Below the pieces are notes generated by a model that saw only the letters and a program-made list of their open reading frames with translations, was not told where the DNA came from and searched no databases. Source: Comamonas sp. B21-038 (GTDB lineage Bacteria > Pseudomonadota > Gammaproteobacteria > Burkholderiales > Burkholderiaceae_C). From it: a stretch of DNA of 64,000 nucleotides. The DNA lies in contig NZ_CP092462.1 in assembly GCF_022387135.1 (NCBI RefSeq), positions 4,774,001-4,838,000 on the forward strand, in the 5' to 3' direction. Below are positions 1 to 9,315 of this stretch, piece by piece. The first letter of the stretch is position 1. Each line of letters begins with the position of its first letter. The position numbers and the translations under genes were made by a program.

Positions 1-670
1 GCGAGCCCAGCGCACGGCCCAGCATGCTGCGCAACACGCTGCCGCCCACCATCACGAAGATGAAGAAGAACAGCAGCAGCTGCGCCGGGTCATCGGGCAA
101 GGCCGATGACGCCTGGTTGCGGCTTGGGGCGGTGGTGCGGGGTGGCGGCAGCGCCTCGCCCTTGATCAGCGCGCTGATCTGGGCCACGCTGTCGCCAATG
201 CCCACGGCAAACTTGCCAGCCTGGAAGGCCGGCTTCATCGTCTCGTCAATGATGCGCGCGGCGCGCAGATCGGGGATTGCGCCTTCCAGGGTTTTGGCGA
301 CCTCGATGCGCATGCGCCGGTCGTCCTTGGCCACCAGCACCAGCAGGCCATCGCCCACGTCCTTGCGGCCAATCATCCAGGTGCTGGCCACACGGTGCGC
401 ATAGGCAGCAATGTCTTCGGGACTGGTGCTGACGACCATCAGCACCACCACCTGCGCGCCGGTATCACGCTCCAGCGCCGTGAGCTGGGCTTCCAGCTGA
501 GCCTGCTCCTGCGCGCTCAACGTGGCAGTCTGGTCGATCACATGGGCGCTGAGCGCTGGCACCGGCTGCACGGCAGCCCGTGCCGGCGTGCTGAACCAGG
601 GCAGCAACAGGGCCGCCACCAGGGCCAGCAGCCAGGCCAGCCGGGGGCGCCAGGCGGGCATCGACGCCAT
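1..670 (-). CDS. TPM-domain (YgcG-type) membrane protein, 3' end outside window
   Basis: Reading frame open from ATG at 670 to the left edge (at least 223 residues). It has an N-terminal signal peptide (LAWLLALVAALLL then STPARA) and a TPM domain containing the stretches TGAQVVVLMVV, GDGLLVLVAKDDRRMRIEV and AFQAGKFAVGI. A linker follows, then a hydrophobic segment (LLLFFFIFVMVGG) near the edge. TPM proteins are envelope proteins of poorly defined function; some relatives act in photosystem repair or have phosphatase activity. The start lies 4 bp after the lemA stop, with GGAAG upstream, so the two are co-transcribed; LemA-TPM pairing is common. A second in-frame ATG lies at 661. The C-terminal part cannot be judged. 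Confidence 0.8.
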   Translation of the reverse strand, partial: MASMPAWRPRLAWLLALVAALLLPWFSTPARAAVQPVPALSAHVIDQTATLSAQEQAQLEAQLTALERDTGAQVVVLMVVSTSPEDIAAYAHRVASTWMIGRKDVGDGLLVLVAKDDRRMRIEVAKTLEGAIPDLRAARIIDETMKPAFQAGKFAVGIGDSVAQISALIKGEALPPPRTTAPSRNQASSALPDDPAQLLLFFFIFVMVGGSVLRSMLGRALGS

Positions 671-674
671 GCGC

Positions 675-1277
675 TTACTTCCGCTCAGACGAGAAGTCCA
701 CGGTAGGCGGCTGGGAGATCTGGGCCTCGTTCTGCACCGTGAAATTGGCCTTGGGCTGGTAGCCAAAGACCTTGGCGGTCAAGTTGGTCGGGAACTGGCG
801 GGCCTTGATGTTGTAGGCCTTGACGGTGCCGATATAACGGTCACGCGCCACGGCGATGCGGTTTTCCGTGCCCTCCAGGGTCACGCGCAGATCGCGGAAA
901 GCCTGGTTGGCCTTGAGCTCGGGGTAGCGCTCCGACACCACCATCAGGCGCGACAGCGCGCTGGACAGCTCGCCCTGGGCCTGCTGGAACTTGTTGAAAG
1001 CCTCGGGGTTGTTCACCAGCTCGGGCGTCGCCTGGATCGAGGTGGCCTTGGCCCGCGCCTCGATCACCTTGGTCAACGTGTCTTGCTCGAAGTTGGCCTC
1101 ACCCTTGACGGAGGCCACGATGTTGGGCACCAGATCCGCACGGCGCTGATACTGGCTCAACACCTCGCTCCAGGCGGCTGTTGACTCTTCGTCCAAACGT
1201 TGGAAATCGTTGTAGCCGCAGCCCGTCAGTGCCAGCGCCGCCGTTGCCACCACCAGAAATCTTTTCCATGCGTTCAT
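675..1277 (-). CDS. lemA: LemA family lipoprotein
   Basis: 200 residues from ATG 1277, chosen over the upstream ATG at 1307 because GGAGCC sits just before it and the protein then starts with a short basic region and a lipoprotein signal (LALTGCG). The LemA coiled-coil core follows: RRADLVPNIVASVKG, FNKFQQAQGELSSALSRLMV and YPELKANQAFRDL are hallmark segments, ending with an IKARQFPTNLTAKVFGY region. LemA proteins are membrane-anchored helical proteins of uncertain role. The first gene of a two-gene operon with the TPM-domain gene. Confidence 0.93.
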   Translation of the reverse strand: MNAWKRFLVVATAALALTGCGYNDFQRLDEESTAAWSEVLSQYQRRADLVPNIVASVKGEANFEQDTLTKVIEARAKATSIQATPELVNNPEAFNKFQQAQGELSSALSRLMVVSERYPELKANQAFRDLRVTLEGTENRIAVARDRYIGTVKAYNIKARQFPTNLTAKVFGYQPKANFTVQNEAQISQPPTVDFSSERK

Positions 1278-1407
1278 GAGGGCTCCTTGCCATTTCAGAG
1301 CCGCCATTGTTACCCATCTGGCAGCGGTCCATTGTCAGCGATTATTGACGGTGAGGCGGCCCAGGCGCTGGCATGGCGGGCGGTGGGGCATGCAGTACGA
1401 TGCGCGG

Positions 1408-1977
1408 ATGGACGATATCGTGAAACAAGCCATGGCCAAATGGCCAAACGTGCCCGCCTGCTGGGGCTGGCTGGCGCTGGACGCGCGCGGCAACTGGTGG
1501 CTGCGTGATGCACAGGCGCAGGCCGCCGGGACGTTTACCAGCGGCCTGCCAGGCGCCAAGGGATCGCGGGTGGAGCATGACAAGCTCGCGCAGTTCATTG
1601 CGCGCAACTACCTGGCCGATGCCCAGGGCTGCTGGTATTTCCAGAATGGCCCGCAGCAGGTGTTTGTGGAGCTGGAGGCGACCCCCTGGGTCTGGCGCGC
1701 GCAGTGGCGCGACGAGACCCTGCATCTGCATGCCCATACCGGCGCGGTACTGGCCCCTGCGCAGGTGCAGGCGGTGCTGGCCGATGAACAAGGTGCCGTC
1801 TATCTGCACACCGGCCAGGGTCTGGGCATCGTGCATACACAGGATGTGTTGGATGTGTCGCAGGCGCTGGAGCAGGGCCTGCTGCCTGAGCCGACCGAGG
1901 TGGCCAGCGTGCTGCTGGAAAAGCGCTATGGCTTTGTGCGCTCACCGGCCGCGCAGAAGGCGGCGGGCCAGGCTTGA
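1408..1977 (+). CDS. Conserved protein of unknown function (DUF2946/DUF2944-like)
   Basis: 189 residues from ATG 1408 (MDDIVKQAMAKWPNVPACWG). The longer frame up to 1276 has an atypical Arg-rich start. I recognise the N-terminal pattern (WPNVPxCxGWLxLDxRGxW) and the central YxQNGPQxVxVELE-type segment from conserved single-copy Burkholderiales proteins annotated only by DUF number; I am not sure of the number. It has no signal peptide or membrane segment, and several Trp residues (WYFQNG, TPWVWRAQWRD). It stands alone, divergent from lemA and convergent with the cytochrome gene. Confidence 0.75.
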   Translation: MDDIVKQAMAKWPNVPACWGWLALDARGNWWLRDAQAQAAGTFTSGLPGAKGSRVEHDKLAQFIARNYLADAQGCWYFQNGPQQVFVELEATPWVWRAQWRDETLHLHAHTGAVLAPAQVQAVLADEQGAVYLHTGQGLGIVHTQDVLDVSQALEQGLLPEPTEVASVLLEKRYGFVRSPAAQKAAGQA

Positions 1978-2006
1978 TCGTTTAAGGTGCGCGGTGGGCT
2001 GCCCGC

Positions 2007-2906
2007 TTACTGCGCATGCTCCACCATGTACTGCACGGCGGCATGGATCTCTTCATCCGATGCGCTGGAGCCGCCGCGCGGGGGCATGGCGCCCTTGCCG
2101 CTGATGGCGATCTTCACCATGCTGTCGATGCCTTGGGCGATGTAAGGCGCCCAGGCGGCCTTGTCACCAAACTTGGGCGCGCCCGCCACACCAGCGGCAT
2201 GGCAGACAAAGCAGGCCTTGTCATACAGCGCCTTGCCATTGACGGCTGCATTGGCGGTAGGGGCGGCTGCCGGTGCTGCGGCTGCAGCCGCTGCTGGCTC
2301 GGCAGGGGCCGCTGCAGCGGCGGCCGTAGCAGTTGCAGGGGCAGCAGCGGCGGGCGCTGCAGCAACCGGGGCAACTGGGGCAGCACTGCCTGCATCGGCG
2401 CTGGCAGCGGCAGGGCGCTGGGGCTCATCGAACTTGGCGCCTGCGGCATTGGCCATGTACACCACGCCACGGGCGATTTCGGTGTCTTCGAAGTCACCAC
2501 CGCCTTGCGGGGCCATCGCGCCCTTGCCGGCAATGGCCGAATGCACCAGCGCTTCGAGGCCGGTCTTGATGCGCGGCGCCCAGGCAGCGGCATCTTCAAA
2601 CTTGGGGGCACCGGCAGCGCCGGTGGCATGGCAGGCAGCGCATTGGGCCTGGTAGACCTCCTGGCCGGATTTGAGGGGGCGGTTGGCATCGCGTATTTCG
2701 ACCGAGCCCACTTTCTGCAGCCGGCTTTCGATGGAGCCTGCGTTATCGGCGGCGCCGGGGCCGGATTTGTTGGCCGAGGTCACATAGGTCACGAGGCCAA
2801 TGATGGCGAAGACCGGAATCACAAAAGCAAAGATCACCGTCCACAAAAATTGCTTGGGTGATTTGACGGGGCCTGTATGTGCTTCTTCTTGCTGGATGTC
2901 GCTCAT
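2007..2906 (-). CDS. Membrane-anchored di-haem cytochrome c (cytochrome c5 type)
   Basis: 299 residues. An N-terminal membrane anchor (FLWTVIFAFVIPVFAIIGLV, about residues 20-42) is followed by two cytochrome c5-like domains. The first has CAACH with Met ligand in GKGAMAPQGG; the second has CFVCH with Met in GKGAMPPRGG. Both share the pattern GAPKFxDxAAWAP, so the domains arose by internal duplication. Between them, about residues 165-220, lies a low-complexity Ala/Pro linker. It should transfer electrons in the periplasm, probably between the bc1 complex and a terminal oxidase, but no oxidase gene is nearby and the partner is unknown. Confidence 0.92.
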   Translation of the reverse strand: MSDIQQEEAHTGPVKSPKQFLWTVIFAFVIPVFAIIGLVTYVTSANKSGPGAADNAGSIESRLQKVGSVEIRDANRPLKSGQEVYQAQCAACHATGAAGAPKFEDAAAWAPRIKTGLEALVHSAIAGKGAMAPQGGGDFEDTEIARGVVYMANAAGAKFDEPQRPAAASADAGSAAPVAPVAAAPAAAAPATATAAAAAAPAEPAAAAAAAPAAAPTANAAVNGKALYDKACFVCHAAGVAGAPKFGDKAAWAPYIAQGIDSMVKIAISGKGAMPPRGGSSASDEEIHAAVQYMVEHAQ

Positions 2907-3037
2907 GGCTTCCTCAAATTCTCTGGGGGCTTGTTGTTCATCGTGCAGAGGCCAAAATCATTATATCGACGGGTTTTTTGGCTGGGCCTCCGGGCTACTA
3001 CCTGCAGGCAAACTGCCACACCTGGGGTGCCGGCGCA

Positions 3038-3073
3038 TAAAAAAATGGCTTGCCAGGGGGCTGGCAAGCCATT
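3038..3073 (-). terminator. Rho-independent terminator of the efflux operon
   Basis: A perfect 13-bp stem (3044-3056 with 3061-3073), GGGG loop, preceded on the + strand by an A-run at 3038-3045 that reads as a T-run on the minus strand. It ends the minus-strand efflux operon just after the outer-membrane channel gene. Confidence 0.9.
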
Positions 3074-3099
3074 GTGGGGCCGCAGTCGCGGGCAGGAAC

Positions 3100-4539
3100 C
3101 TATGGTTTGCCAGCAGTGGGCGCCGCCTGAGCGACAGTGTCGCCCGGCGCGGGCTCGGTCCAGCCGCCGCCCAGGGCCTTGTACAGACCGACCTGGTTCT
3201 GCAGCTGGGTCAGGCGCACCTGCACCACGGCCTGCTCCAGCGTGAACAGCGAACGCTGCGCATCGAGCAGGTCCAGGTAACTGGCCACGCCGTTCTTGTA
3301 GCGCAGGTCCGACAGCTTCAGGCGTGCCGACTCGGCCTCGACCTGGGCCTGCTGCGATTGCAGCTGGTCGGCCAGGGTCTGGCGGCTGACCAGGGCATCC
3401 GATACCTCGCGGAACGCGGTCTGGATGGCCTTTTCATACTGCGCTGCAGCGATCTTGGTCTGCACTTCGGCCACTTCCAGGTTGGCCTGGTTGCGGCCGG
3501 CATTGAAGATCGGCAGGTACAGCGAAGGCGCAATCGTGAAACCCTTGGACTTGGAGTCGAACAGGTCGGACAGCTCGGAGCTGGCAAAGCCGGCGCTGGC
3601 GGTCAACGAGATGGCCGGGTAGAACAGCGCACGCGCCGCGCCGATGTTGGCGTTGGCGGCGATCATGGTCTGCTCGGCCTGGCGCAGGTCCGGGCGGCGC
3701 AGCATCAGGTCCGACGGCAGGCCTGCGGGGACATCGGCCATCACCGGCAGATCGCTCAGACGCTTGCCCTGCAGGCTGGTCAACAGCTCGGCAGGCGGCG
3801 TCTGGCCCAGCAGCAAGGTCAGGGCGTTGACATCCAGCGCGCGCTGGCGCAGTTGCTGGGCCAAGGTGGCCTTGGCGTTTTCCGTCAGCGACTGGGCCTG
3901 GCGGTAGTCCAGCTCCGAAGCCACACCGGCATCCAGGCGCAGCTTGGACAGCTTGATCGACTCCTCCCGCGTCTCCAGGGTACGGCGCGAGATGTCGATC
4001 AGCTCCTCGTCGGCCTGCAGGGTCAGCCAGGCATTGGCGACTGCCGCCACCAGGCTGATCTGGGCAGACTTGCGGCCTTCTTCGGTGGCCAGGTACTGGG
4101 CCAGCGCCTGCTCCTTGAGGCTGCTGATGCGGCCAAAGAAGTCAATCTCCCAGCTCTGGATACCGACGCCCACGCTGAAGGCATTGGCATAGCCGCCGGT
4201 GATCTGGCTGCGCTGGCGCGTGGCCGAGCCGGACACGCCCACTTCCGGAAAGCGCTGGGCGTCCTGGATCTGGTACAGCGCACGGGCCTGGGCGATGTTG
4301 AGCACCGCCACGCGCAGGTCACGGTTGTTGTCCAGCGCGGTCTGGATCAGCTGCTGCAGGCGCGTATCGGTGAAGAAGTTCTGCCAGGGAATATCGGCAG
4401 CGGCTTGCTGCGCCTGCTCGGTGGCCACCGGGTACTGCGCAGCCACCGGGGTGGCGGGCCTGTCCAGCGACGGAATCAGCGAGCAACCCGAGGCCAGCAG
4501 GGCCGCAGCCAGGACGGTTGGTATCAGTTTCTTATTCAT
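3100..4539 (-). CDS. RND efflux outer-membrane channel lipoprotein (OprM/NodT family)
   Basis: 479 residues from ATG 4539, placed there because a lipoprotein signal follows directly (LAAALLASGCSLIPSLDRP). Two outer-membrane efflux (TolC-like) repeats follow, with typical sequences such as IPWQNFFTD, DNNRDLRVAVLNI, VGIQSWEIDFFGR, ASELDYRQAQ, LMLRRPDLRQAEQ and VASYLDLLDAQRSLF. It forms the trimeric exit duct of a tripartite pump. The gene overlaps the pump gene by 8 bp (4532-4539), implying translational coupling, and is last in the operon before the 3038-3073 terminator. Substrates cannot be told from sequence; OprM/AdeK/TtgC are the closest named types. Confidence 0.95.
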   Translation of the reverse strand: MNKKLIPTVLAAALLASGCSLIPSLDRPATPVAAQYPVATEQAQQAAADIPWQNFFTDTRLQQLIQTALDNNRDLRVAVLNIAQARALYQIQDAQRFPEVGVSGSATRQRSQITGGYANAFSVGVGIQSWEIDFFGRISSLKEQALAQYLATEEGRKSAQISLVAAVANAWLTLQADEELIDISRRTLETREESIKLSKLRLDAGVASELDYRQAQSLTENAKATLAQQLRQRALDVNALTLLLGQTPPAELLTSLQGKRLSDLPVMADVPAGLPSDLMLRRPDLRQAEQTMIAANANIGAARALFYPAISLTASAGFASSELSDLFDSKSKGFTIAPSLYLPIFNAGRNQANLEVAEVQTKIAAAQYEKAIQTAFREVSDALVSRQTLADQLQSQQAQVEAESARLKLSDLRYKNGVASYLDLLDAQRSLFTLEQAVVQVRLTQLQNQVGLYKALGGGWTEPAPGDTVAQAAPTAGKP

Positions 4540-7500
4540 GGTGGGTTCCTTTCCCCACATTGGCAGACAGAACAGCGTCGTGTCCGCGGTCAGGCGAATG
4601 CGGCGCGGGCGGGCTGCCTTGCGGTCCCTTGTCCTGCTCGCCCTTGCGGCCGAACAGGCGGAAGACCTCGACAAAGAACACCGGCACCAGGAACACGGCC
4701 AGGAAGGTGCCGATGATCATGCCCCAGAACACGCCGGTGCCGATCTCGTGCTGACTCACGGCGCTGGCGCCCGAGGCAATGTACAGCGGCACCACACCCA
4801 GGATGAAGGCCAGCGAGGTCATCAGGATCGGGCGGAAACGCAGGTGTCCGGCTTCGAGCGCCGCATCCAGCGCACTCATGCCCTGGTCGTGCAGGTCCTT
4901 GGCGAACTCCACAATCAAGATGGCGTTCTTCGCGGACAAGCCGATCACGGTGATCAGCGCCACCTGGAAGTAGATGTCATTGGGCATGCCGCGCAGGTGC
5001 ATACCGGCCACCGCGCCCAACACACCCAGCGGCACCACCAGCAGCACGGCCAGCGGAATGCTCCAGCTCTCGTACAGCGCTGCCAGGCAGAGGAACACCG
5101 CCAGGATCGAGAACGCGTACAGGATCATCGCCGACGAGCCGGCTTTCTTTTCGTCCAGCGACTGGCCGGTCCACTCGTAGCCAAAGCCTTGTGGCAGCTC
5201 GGCTGATAGCTTCTCCATCTCTGCCATCGCGTCACCGGTGGTGTAGCCGGGCTTGGCCTGGCCGGTGATGCTCATCGACGGATAGCCGTTGTAGCGCGAC
5301 ATCTGCATCGGGCCGGTGATCCACTTGGCGGTCACCAAGGTGGACAGCTCGACCAGCTTGCCGTCTGCGTTGGGCACCGTCAGCTTCAGCACATCCTCGG
5401 GCTGCATGCGGGTGGCCGCGTCGGCCTGGATGGTGACGCGCTGCATGTAGCCGTTGTTCGGGAAGTCGGTCGAGTTGCTCGAGCCCAGTGCCGTCGACAA
5501 GGTCGTGGCAATGTCGCCCATGCTGACCTTCTGCGCATACACCGCATTGCGGTTGATATCGACCTGCCATTGCGGCGCGTCATCCACACCGTCAAAGCGC
5601 ATGCCGGTCAGAATCGGGCTCTTGCTGGCCTTGGCGATCAGGTCATTGCGGGCCTTGAGCAGTTCGGCATGGCCGTGGTTGCCCCGGTCCTGCAGACGGA
5701 AGGTAAAGCCATCGCTGTTGCCCAGCTCGGAGATCGACGGAGGCACCAGGGTGTAGATGAAGCCGTCACGCAGGCTCATCATGGCGCCCATGGCGCGGCC
5801 GGCGAACGACGAGGCATCCGAGCCCGGCTTTGTGCGCTCGGACCAGTCCTTGAACACGGTGAAGGCCAGACCCATGTTCTGTGCCTGACCGGCAAAGCTG
5901 AAGCCCAGAATGCTCACGATGTTGGCCGTCTCAGGCTGCGCCAGCGCAAAGTCTTCGAGGTGCTTCATGGTTTCGCTGGTGCGCTCCTGGGTGGCACCCG
6001 GGGGCAGTTGCACCAAGGAGATCACATAGCCCTGGTCTTCCACCGGCAGGAAAGCCGTTGGCAGCGCCTTGAAGCCAAACACCACACCGACAATCACCGC
6101 TGCGTAGACCAGGAAGGCCATGAATGTGCGCTTGACGACGCCGACCAAGGTCTTCTGGTAGCCCTTGGTGGCCTTGCCGAACATGCGGTTGAACCAGTTG
6201 TAGAAGGGGCCCAGCAGGCCGGTCTTCTTGTCATGCGCATGGCCCTTGGGGATGGGCTTGAGCATCGTGGCGCACAGCGCTGGCGTCAACGTCAGCGCGA
6301 AGAAGCCCGAGAAGAAGATCGAGATCGCCATCACCAGTGAGAACTGGCGGTAGATGTTGCCGGTCGCGCCCGAGAACATCGCCAGCGGGATGAACACGGT
6401 CACCAGAATCACGGTGATACCGACCACGGCGCCCTGGATCTGGCCCATGGCCTTGATCGTGGCTTCCTTGGGCGATAAGCCCTCTTCGGACATGATCCGC
6501 TCGACGTTCTCCACCACCACGATCGCATCGTCCACGACGATACCGATCACCAGCACCATCGCGAACATCGACAGAATGTTGATCGTCAGCCCCACGCTGT
6601 ACATCACTGCAAAGGCCCCGAGCAGCGCAATGGGCACGACGATGGTCGGGATCAGGGTGTAGCGGATGTTCTGCAGGAAGATCAGCATCACGATGAACAC
6701 CAGCACGATGGCTTCGAGCAAGGTGTGCAGCACTTTTTCGATCGAGATCTTGACGAACTTCGAGGTGTCATAAGGCGCGGCCCACTTCACGCCCGCAGGC
6801 AGGAAGGGTTCGAGCTGGTCCATCTTGCTGTAGACCTCCTTGGCGGTCGCCATCGCGTTCGCGGTCGAGGTCAGCTGCACCGCCAGCGCCACGGCGGGCT
6901 TGCCGTCCAGGCGCGAGTTGGTGGCATAGCTCTCGGAGCCCAGTTCCACCCGGGCCACGTCCTTGAGGCGCACGGTCGAGCCATCCGAGTTGGAGCGCAG
7001 CACCACCTCGCCAAACTCTTCGGGCGTGGACAGCTGACCTGGCACGACGATGGTGGCATTCATCATGGTGCCCGGCAGGCTCGGCGTATCGCCCAGCGCG
7101 CCGCCGGAGATCTGCTGGTTCTGCGCGGCAATCGCCGCATTGATCTGCGCGATCGACATGTTGTAGCCCTGCAGCTTGGCAGGATCGACCCAGACGCGCA
7201 TCGCGCGGCCCGCCGCAAACAGCTGGGCCTTGCCCACGCCGTTCAGGCGCTGGATTTCCGGCACCACGTTGCGGTTGACGTAATCGGAGATTTCGTCACG
7301 CGAGGTCTCTCCGGTGTCCGACTGGAAGGTCAGAATCATCAGGAAGTTGCTCATCGACTTGTCGACGCGCACCCCCAGCGATTGCACGATGCTGGGCAGA
7401 CGCGGCGTGGCGCGTGCCAGCCGGTTTTGCACATCCACCTGGGCCAGGTCGGGGTTGGTGCCGGGCTCGAAAGTCACGGTCAACTCGCCGCTGCCCGTGG

Positions 7501-7750
7501 CAGAGGCGGACGACGACATGTACATCAGGCCTTCGGCACCGTTGATTTCCCGCTCGATCAGCTGCAGCACCGAATCGGTCAGCGTTTGCGCGGTTGCGCC
7601 AGGGTAGGTCGCCGTCACCGTGATCGTGGGCGGTGCCACGCTCGGGAACTGCGCCACCGGCAGTCGGGTAATGGACACGATACCTGCGAGGACCACGAAG
7701 ATCGCGATCACCCAGGCAAAAATCGGTCTGTGAATAAAGAACTTTGACAT
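4532..7750 (-). CDS. RND multidrug efflux pump inner-membrane transporter (AcrB/MexB, HAE1 family)
   Basis: 1072 residues, the usual length for the family. The start MSKFFIHRPIFAWVIAIFVV is the standard first transmembrane helix. The paired proton-relay aspartates are in IGIVVDDAIVVVEN and the relay lysine in GLSAKNAILIVEF. Porter-domain motifs TVTATYPGATAQTL, PSVAPPTITV and GVGKAQLFAAGRAMRVW are present. It exports drugs, solvents or detergents from the periplasm using the proton gradient. Middle gene of the operon: 15 bp after the adaptor gene, 8-bp overlap with the channel gene. Confidence 0.97.
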   Translation of the reverse strand: MSKFFIHRPIFAWVIAIFVVLAGIVSITRLPVAQFPSVAPPTITVTATYPGATAQTLTDSVLQLIEREINGAEGLMYMSSSASATGSGELTVTFEPGTNPDLAQVDVQNRLARATPRLPSIVQSLGVRVDKSMSNFLMILTFQSDTGETSRDEISDYVNRNVVPEIQRLNGVGKAQLFAAGRAMRVWVDPAKLQGYNMSIAQINAAIAAQNQQISGGALGDTPSLPGTMMNATIVVPGQLSTPEEFGEVVLRSNSDGSTVRLKDVARVELGSESYATNSRLDGKPAVALAVQLTSTANAMATAKEVYSKMDQLEPFLPAGVKWAAPYDTSKFVKISIEKVLHTLLEAIVLVFIVMLIFLQNIRYTLIPTIVVPIALLGAFAVMYSVGLTINILSMFAMVLVIGIVVDDAIVVVENVERIMSEEGLSPKEATIKAMGQIQGAVVGITVILVTVFIPLAMFSGATGNIYRQFSLVMAISIFFSGFFALTLTPALCATMLKPIPKGHAHDKKTGLLGPFYNWFNRMFGKATKGYQKTLVGVVKRTFMAFLVYAAVIVGVVFGFKALPTAFLPVEDQGYVISLVQLPPGATQERTSETMKHLEDFALAQPETANIVSILGFSFAGQAQNMGLAFTVFKDWSERTKPGSDASSFAGRAMGAMMSLRDGFIYTLVPPSISELGNSDGFTFRLQDRGNHGHAELLKARNDLIAKASKSPILTGMRFDGVDDAPQWQVDINRNAVYAQKVSMGDIATTLSTALGSSNSTDFPNNGYMQRVTIQADAATRMQPEDVLKLTVPNADGKLVELSTLVTAKWITGPMQMSRYNGYPSMSITGQAKPGYTTGDAMAEMEKLSAELPQGFGYEWTGQSLDEKKAGSSAMILYAFSILAVFLCLAALYESWSIPLAVLLVVPLGVLGAVAGMHLRGMPNDIYFQVALITVIGLSAKNAILIVEFAKDLHDQGMSALDAALEAGHLRFRPILMTSLAFILGVVPLYIASGASAVSQHEIGTGVFWGMIIGTFLAVFLVPVFFVEVFRLFGRKGEQDKGPQGSPPAPHSPDRGHDAVLSANVGKGTHHE

Positions 7751-7765
7751 TCCGCTGTGTCCTGT

Positions 7766-9094
7766 TTATTTGCTGGCGGCGGCGTTGCCTGCAGCGTCGG
7801 CCGCAGCGGCGGGCTTGTCCGCAGCCGGCGCTGCGGCCTGCGGCGCTGCCCCTGCCGCAGGGGCAGCTGGTGATGCCGCCTTGTCGCTCGGGTTCTTCCA
7901 TGGCACCGGCGTGACGTGTGTCGCACCCATGCCCAGCTTGATGAAGCCATCGACCATGACCTGGTCACCTTCCTTGAGGCCTTCGCTCACCACCCAGTTC
8001 GTGCCCTTGGACTGGCTGATCTGCACGGGCCGCGGGCTGACCGAACCATCGGCGGCAACGACCATCACCGTGTTGCCCTTTTCATTGCGGGTCACCGCCT
8101 GCTGCGGAACCAGCACGGCGTTCTCCACCTGGGCTTCCTGGATATGCACGCGCACATACATGCCCGGCAGCAGCAGGTTCTCGGGGTTGGGCAGCTCGGC
8201 GCGCACGCTCACCTGGCCGGTCGCAGGGTCCACCGTCAGATCGGTGAACAGCAGCTTGCCGGGGTGGGGGTAGGGCTTGCCGTCGTCGGTGTAGACGATG
8301 ACCTTGGCGGCGTTGTCACCGGCCTTGGCCAGCTTGCCGGACTTGAGCGCCTCGCGCATGCGCAGGATCTCCGACGAAGACTGCGTCACGTTCACATACA
8401 GGGGGTTGATCTGCTGGATCACCGCCAGCTCGGTCACGCCGCTTTGGCCGACCAGAGCGCCCTCGGTCACCAGCGAGCGGCCAATGCGGCCGGAGATCGG
8501 TGCTGTCACCGAGGCATAGCCCAGGTTGATGTTGGCATTGGTCACGCCTGCCTTGCCTGCGGCGACCTGGGCCTGGGCAGCCTTTTCGTTGGCCACGGCC
8601 ACGTCGTATTCCTGCTTGCTGATCGCATTGGCTTCGACCAATGGCTTGTAGCGGCGTGCGGTGGATGCAGCCTGGGCCAGGGTCGCCTGGGCCTGGGCGA
8701 GAGTCGCCTGTGCGCTTTCCAGGTTGGCCCGGTAGGGCGCATTATCGATCTGGAACAGCACCTGGCCGGCCTTCACATCCGAGCCTTCGGTGAACAGGCG
8801 CTTTTGCAGGATACCTGCGACGCGGGCACCGACCTGGGCCACACGCACGGGCTCCAGGCGGCCGGGCAGATCGGAGACCACGGGAATGCTCTCCAGCTTC
8901 ACCGTCAGCACGCTCACCTCGGGAGGCTTGGGCGCGCCCCCTTGCGGTGCTGCGTGTTCGTCTTTCTTGTTGCCGCAGGCAGTCAAGACCAGGGCGGCGA
9001 CCAGCGTCAAGGCCAGCACGCCGGTCTTGCGGCGGGGGCTGGTAGCGGCTGGGCGGTTCCCGGTAGATTGGTTTGCTTCATACATCTGCTGCAT
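7766..9094 (-). CDS. RND efflux periplasmic adaptor lipoprotein (AcrA/MexA family)
   Basis: 442 residues from ATG 9094, preceded by GAAGGGAC; the longer frame to 9193 would cross the promoter and operator. A lipobox (LVLTACG) follows about 30 residues. The barrel-sandwich half-motifs (RVAQVGARVAGILQKR; QVLFQIDNAPYRANLESAQA), the alpha-hairpin (about 105-180) and the beta-barrel (ASVTAPISGRIG) are in the family order, and the C-terminus is an Ala/Pro-rich tail. It bridges pump and channel. First gene of the operon, under control of the 9211-9234 operator. Confidence 0.95.
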   Translation of the reverse strand: MQQMYEANQSTGNRPAATSPRRKTGVLALTLVAALVLTACGNKKDEHAAPQGGAPKPPEVSVLTVKLESIPVVSDLPGRLEPVRVAQVGARVAGILQKRLFTEGSDVKAGQVLFQIDNAPYRANLESAQATLAQAQATLAQAASTARRYKPLVEANAISKQEYDVAVANEKAAQAQVAAGKAGVTNANINLGYASVTAPISGRIGRSLVTEGALVGQSGVTELAVIQQINPLYVNVTQSSSEILRMREALKSGKLAKAGDNAAKVIVYTDDGKPYPHPGKLLFTDLTVDPATGQVSVRAELPNPENLLLPGMYVRVHIQEAQVENAVLVPQQAVTRNEKGNTVMVVAADGSVSPRPVQISQSKGTNWVVSEGLKEGDQVMVDGFIKLGMGATHVTPVPWKNPSDKAASPAAPAAGAAPQAAAPAADKPAAAADAAGNAAASK

Positions 9095-9210
9095 GAAAGT
9101 CCCTTCGGTAGGTGAGAAATGGTAAAGATGGAGGCCCCAGGGGCCCTGCAGGGCTTGTCTCACATCCGGACGCGGATGATCCTCAATTCCCATGAAATTG
9201 CTGCGCGATT

Positions 9211-9234
9211 ATACATACATGCGCAAATGTATAA
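9211..9234. promoter_or_regulatory. AcrR/TtgR-like operator with a -10 hexamer for each direction
   Basis: Inverted repeat TATACAT (9211-9217) and ATGTATA (9228-9234) separated by 10 bp. It closely resembles the known E. coli AcrR operator (TACATACATTTGTGAATGTATGTA, recalled from the literature). TATAAT lies at 9231-9236 for the rightward TetR gene and at 9214-9209 (minus strand) for the leftward efflux operon, so a repressor bound here would cover both -10 elements. No good -35 at standard spacing was seen for either. Confidence 0.75.
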
Positions 9235-9315
9235 TTGTCGAAATTTGATAAATAACGCATGTCCTTTGGGTTGACAAACAGGGGGCATGTGCTTGCAAGA
9301 ACGGAAAAACAAGCG

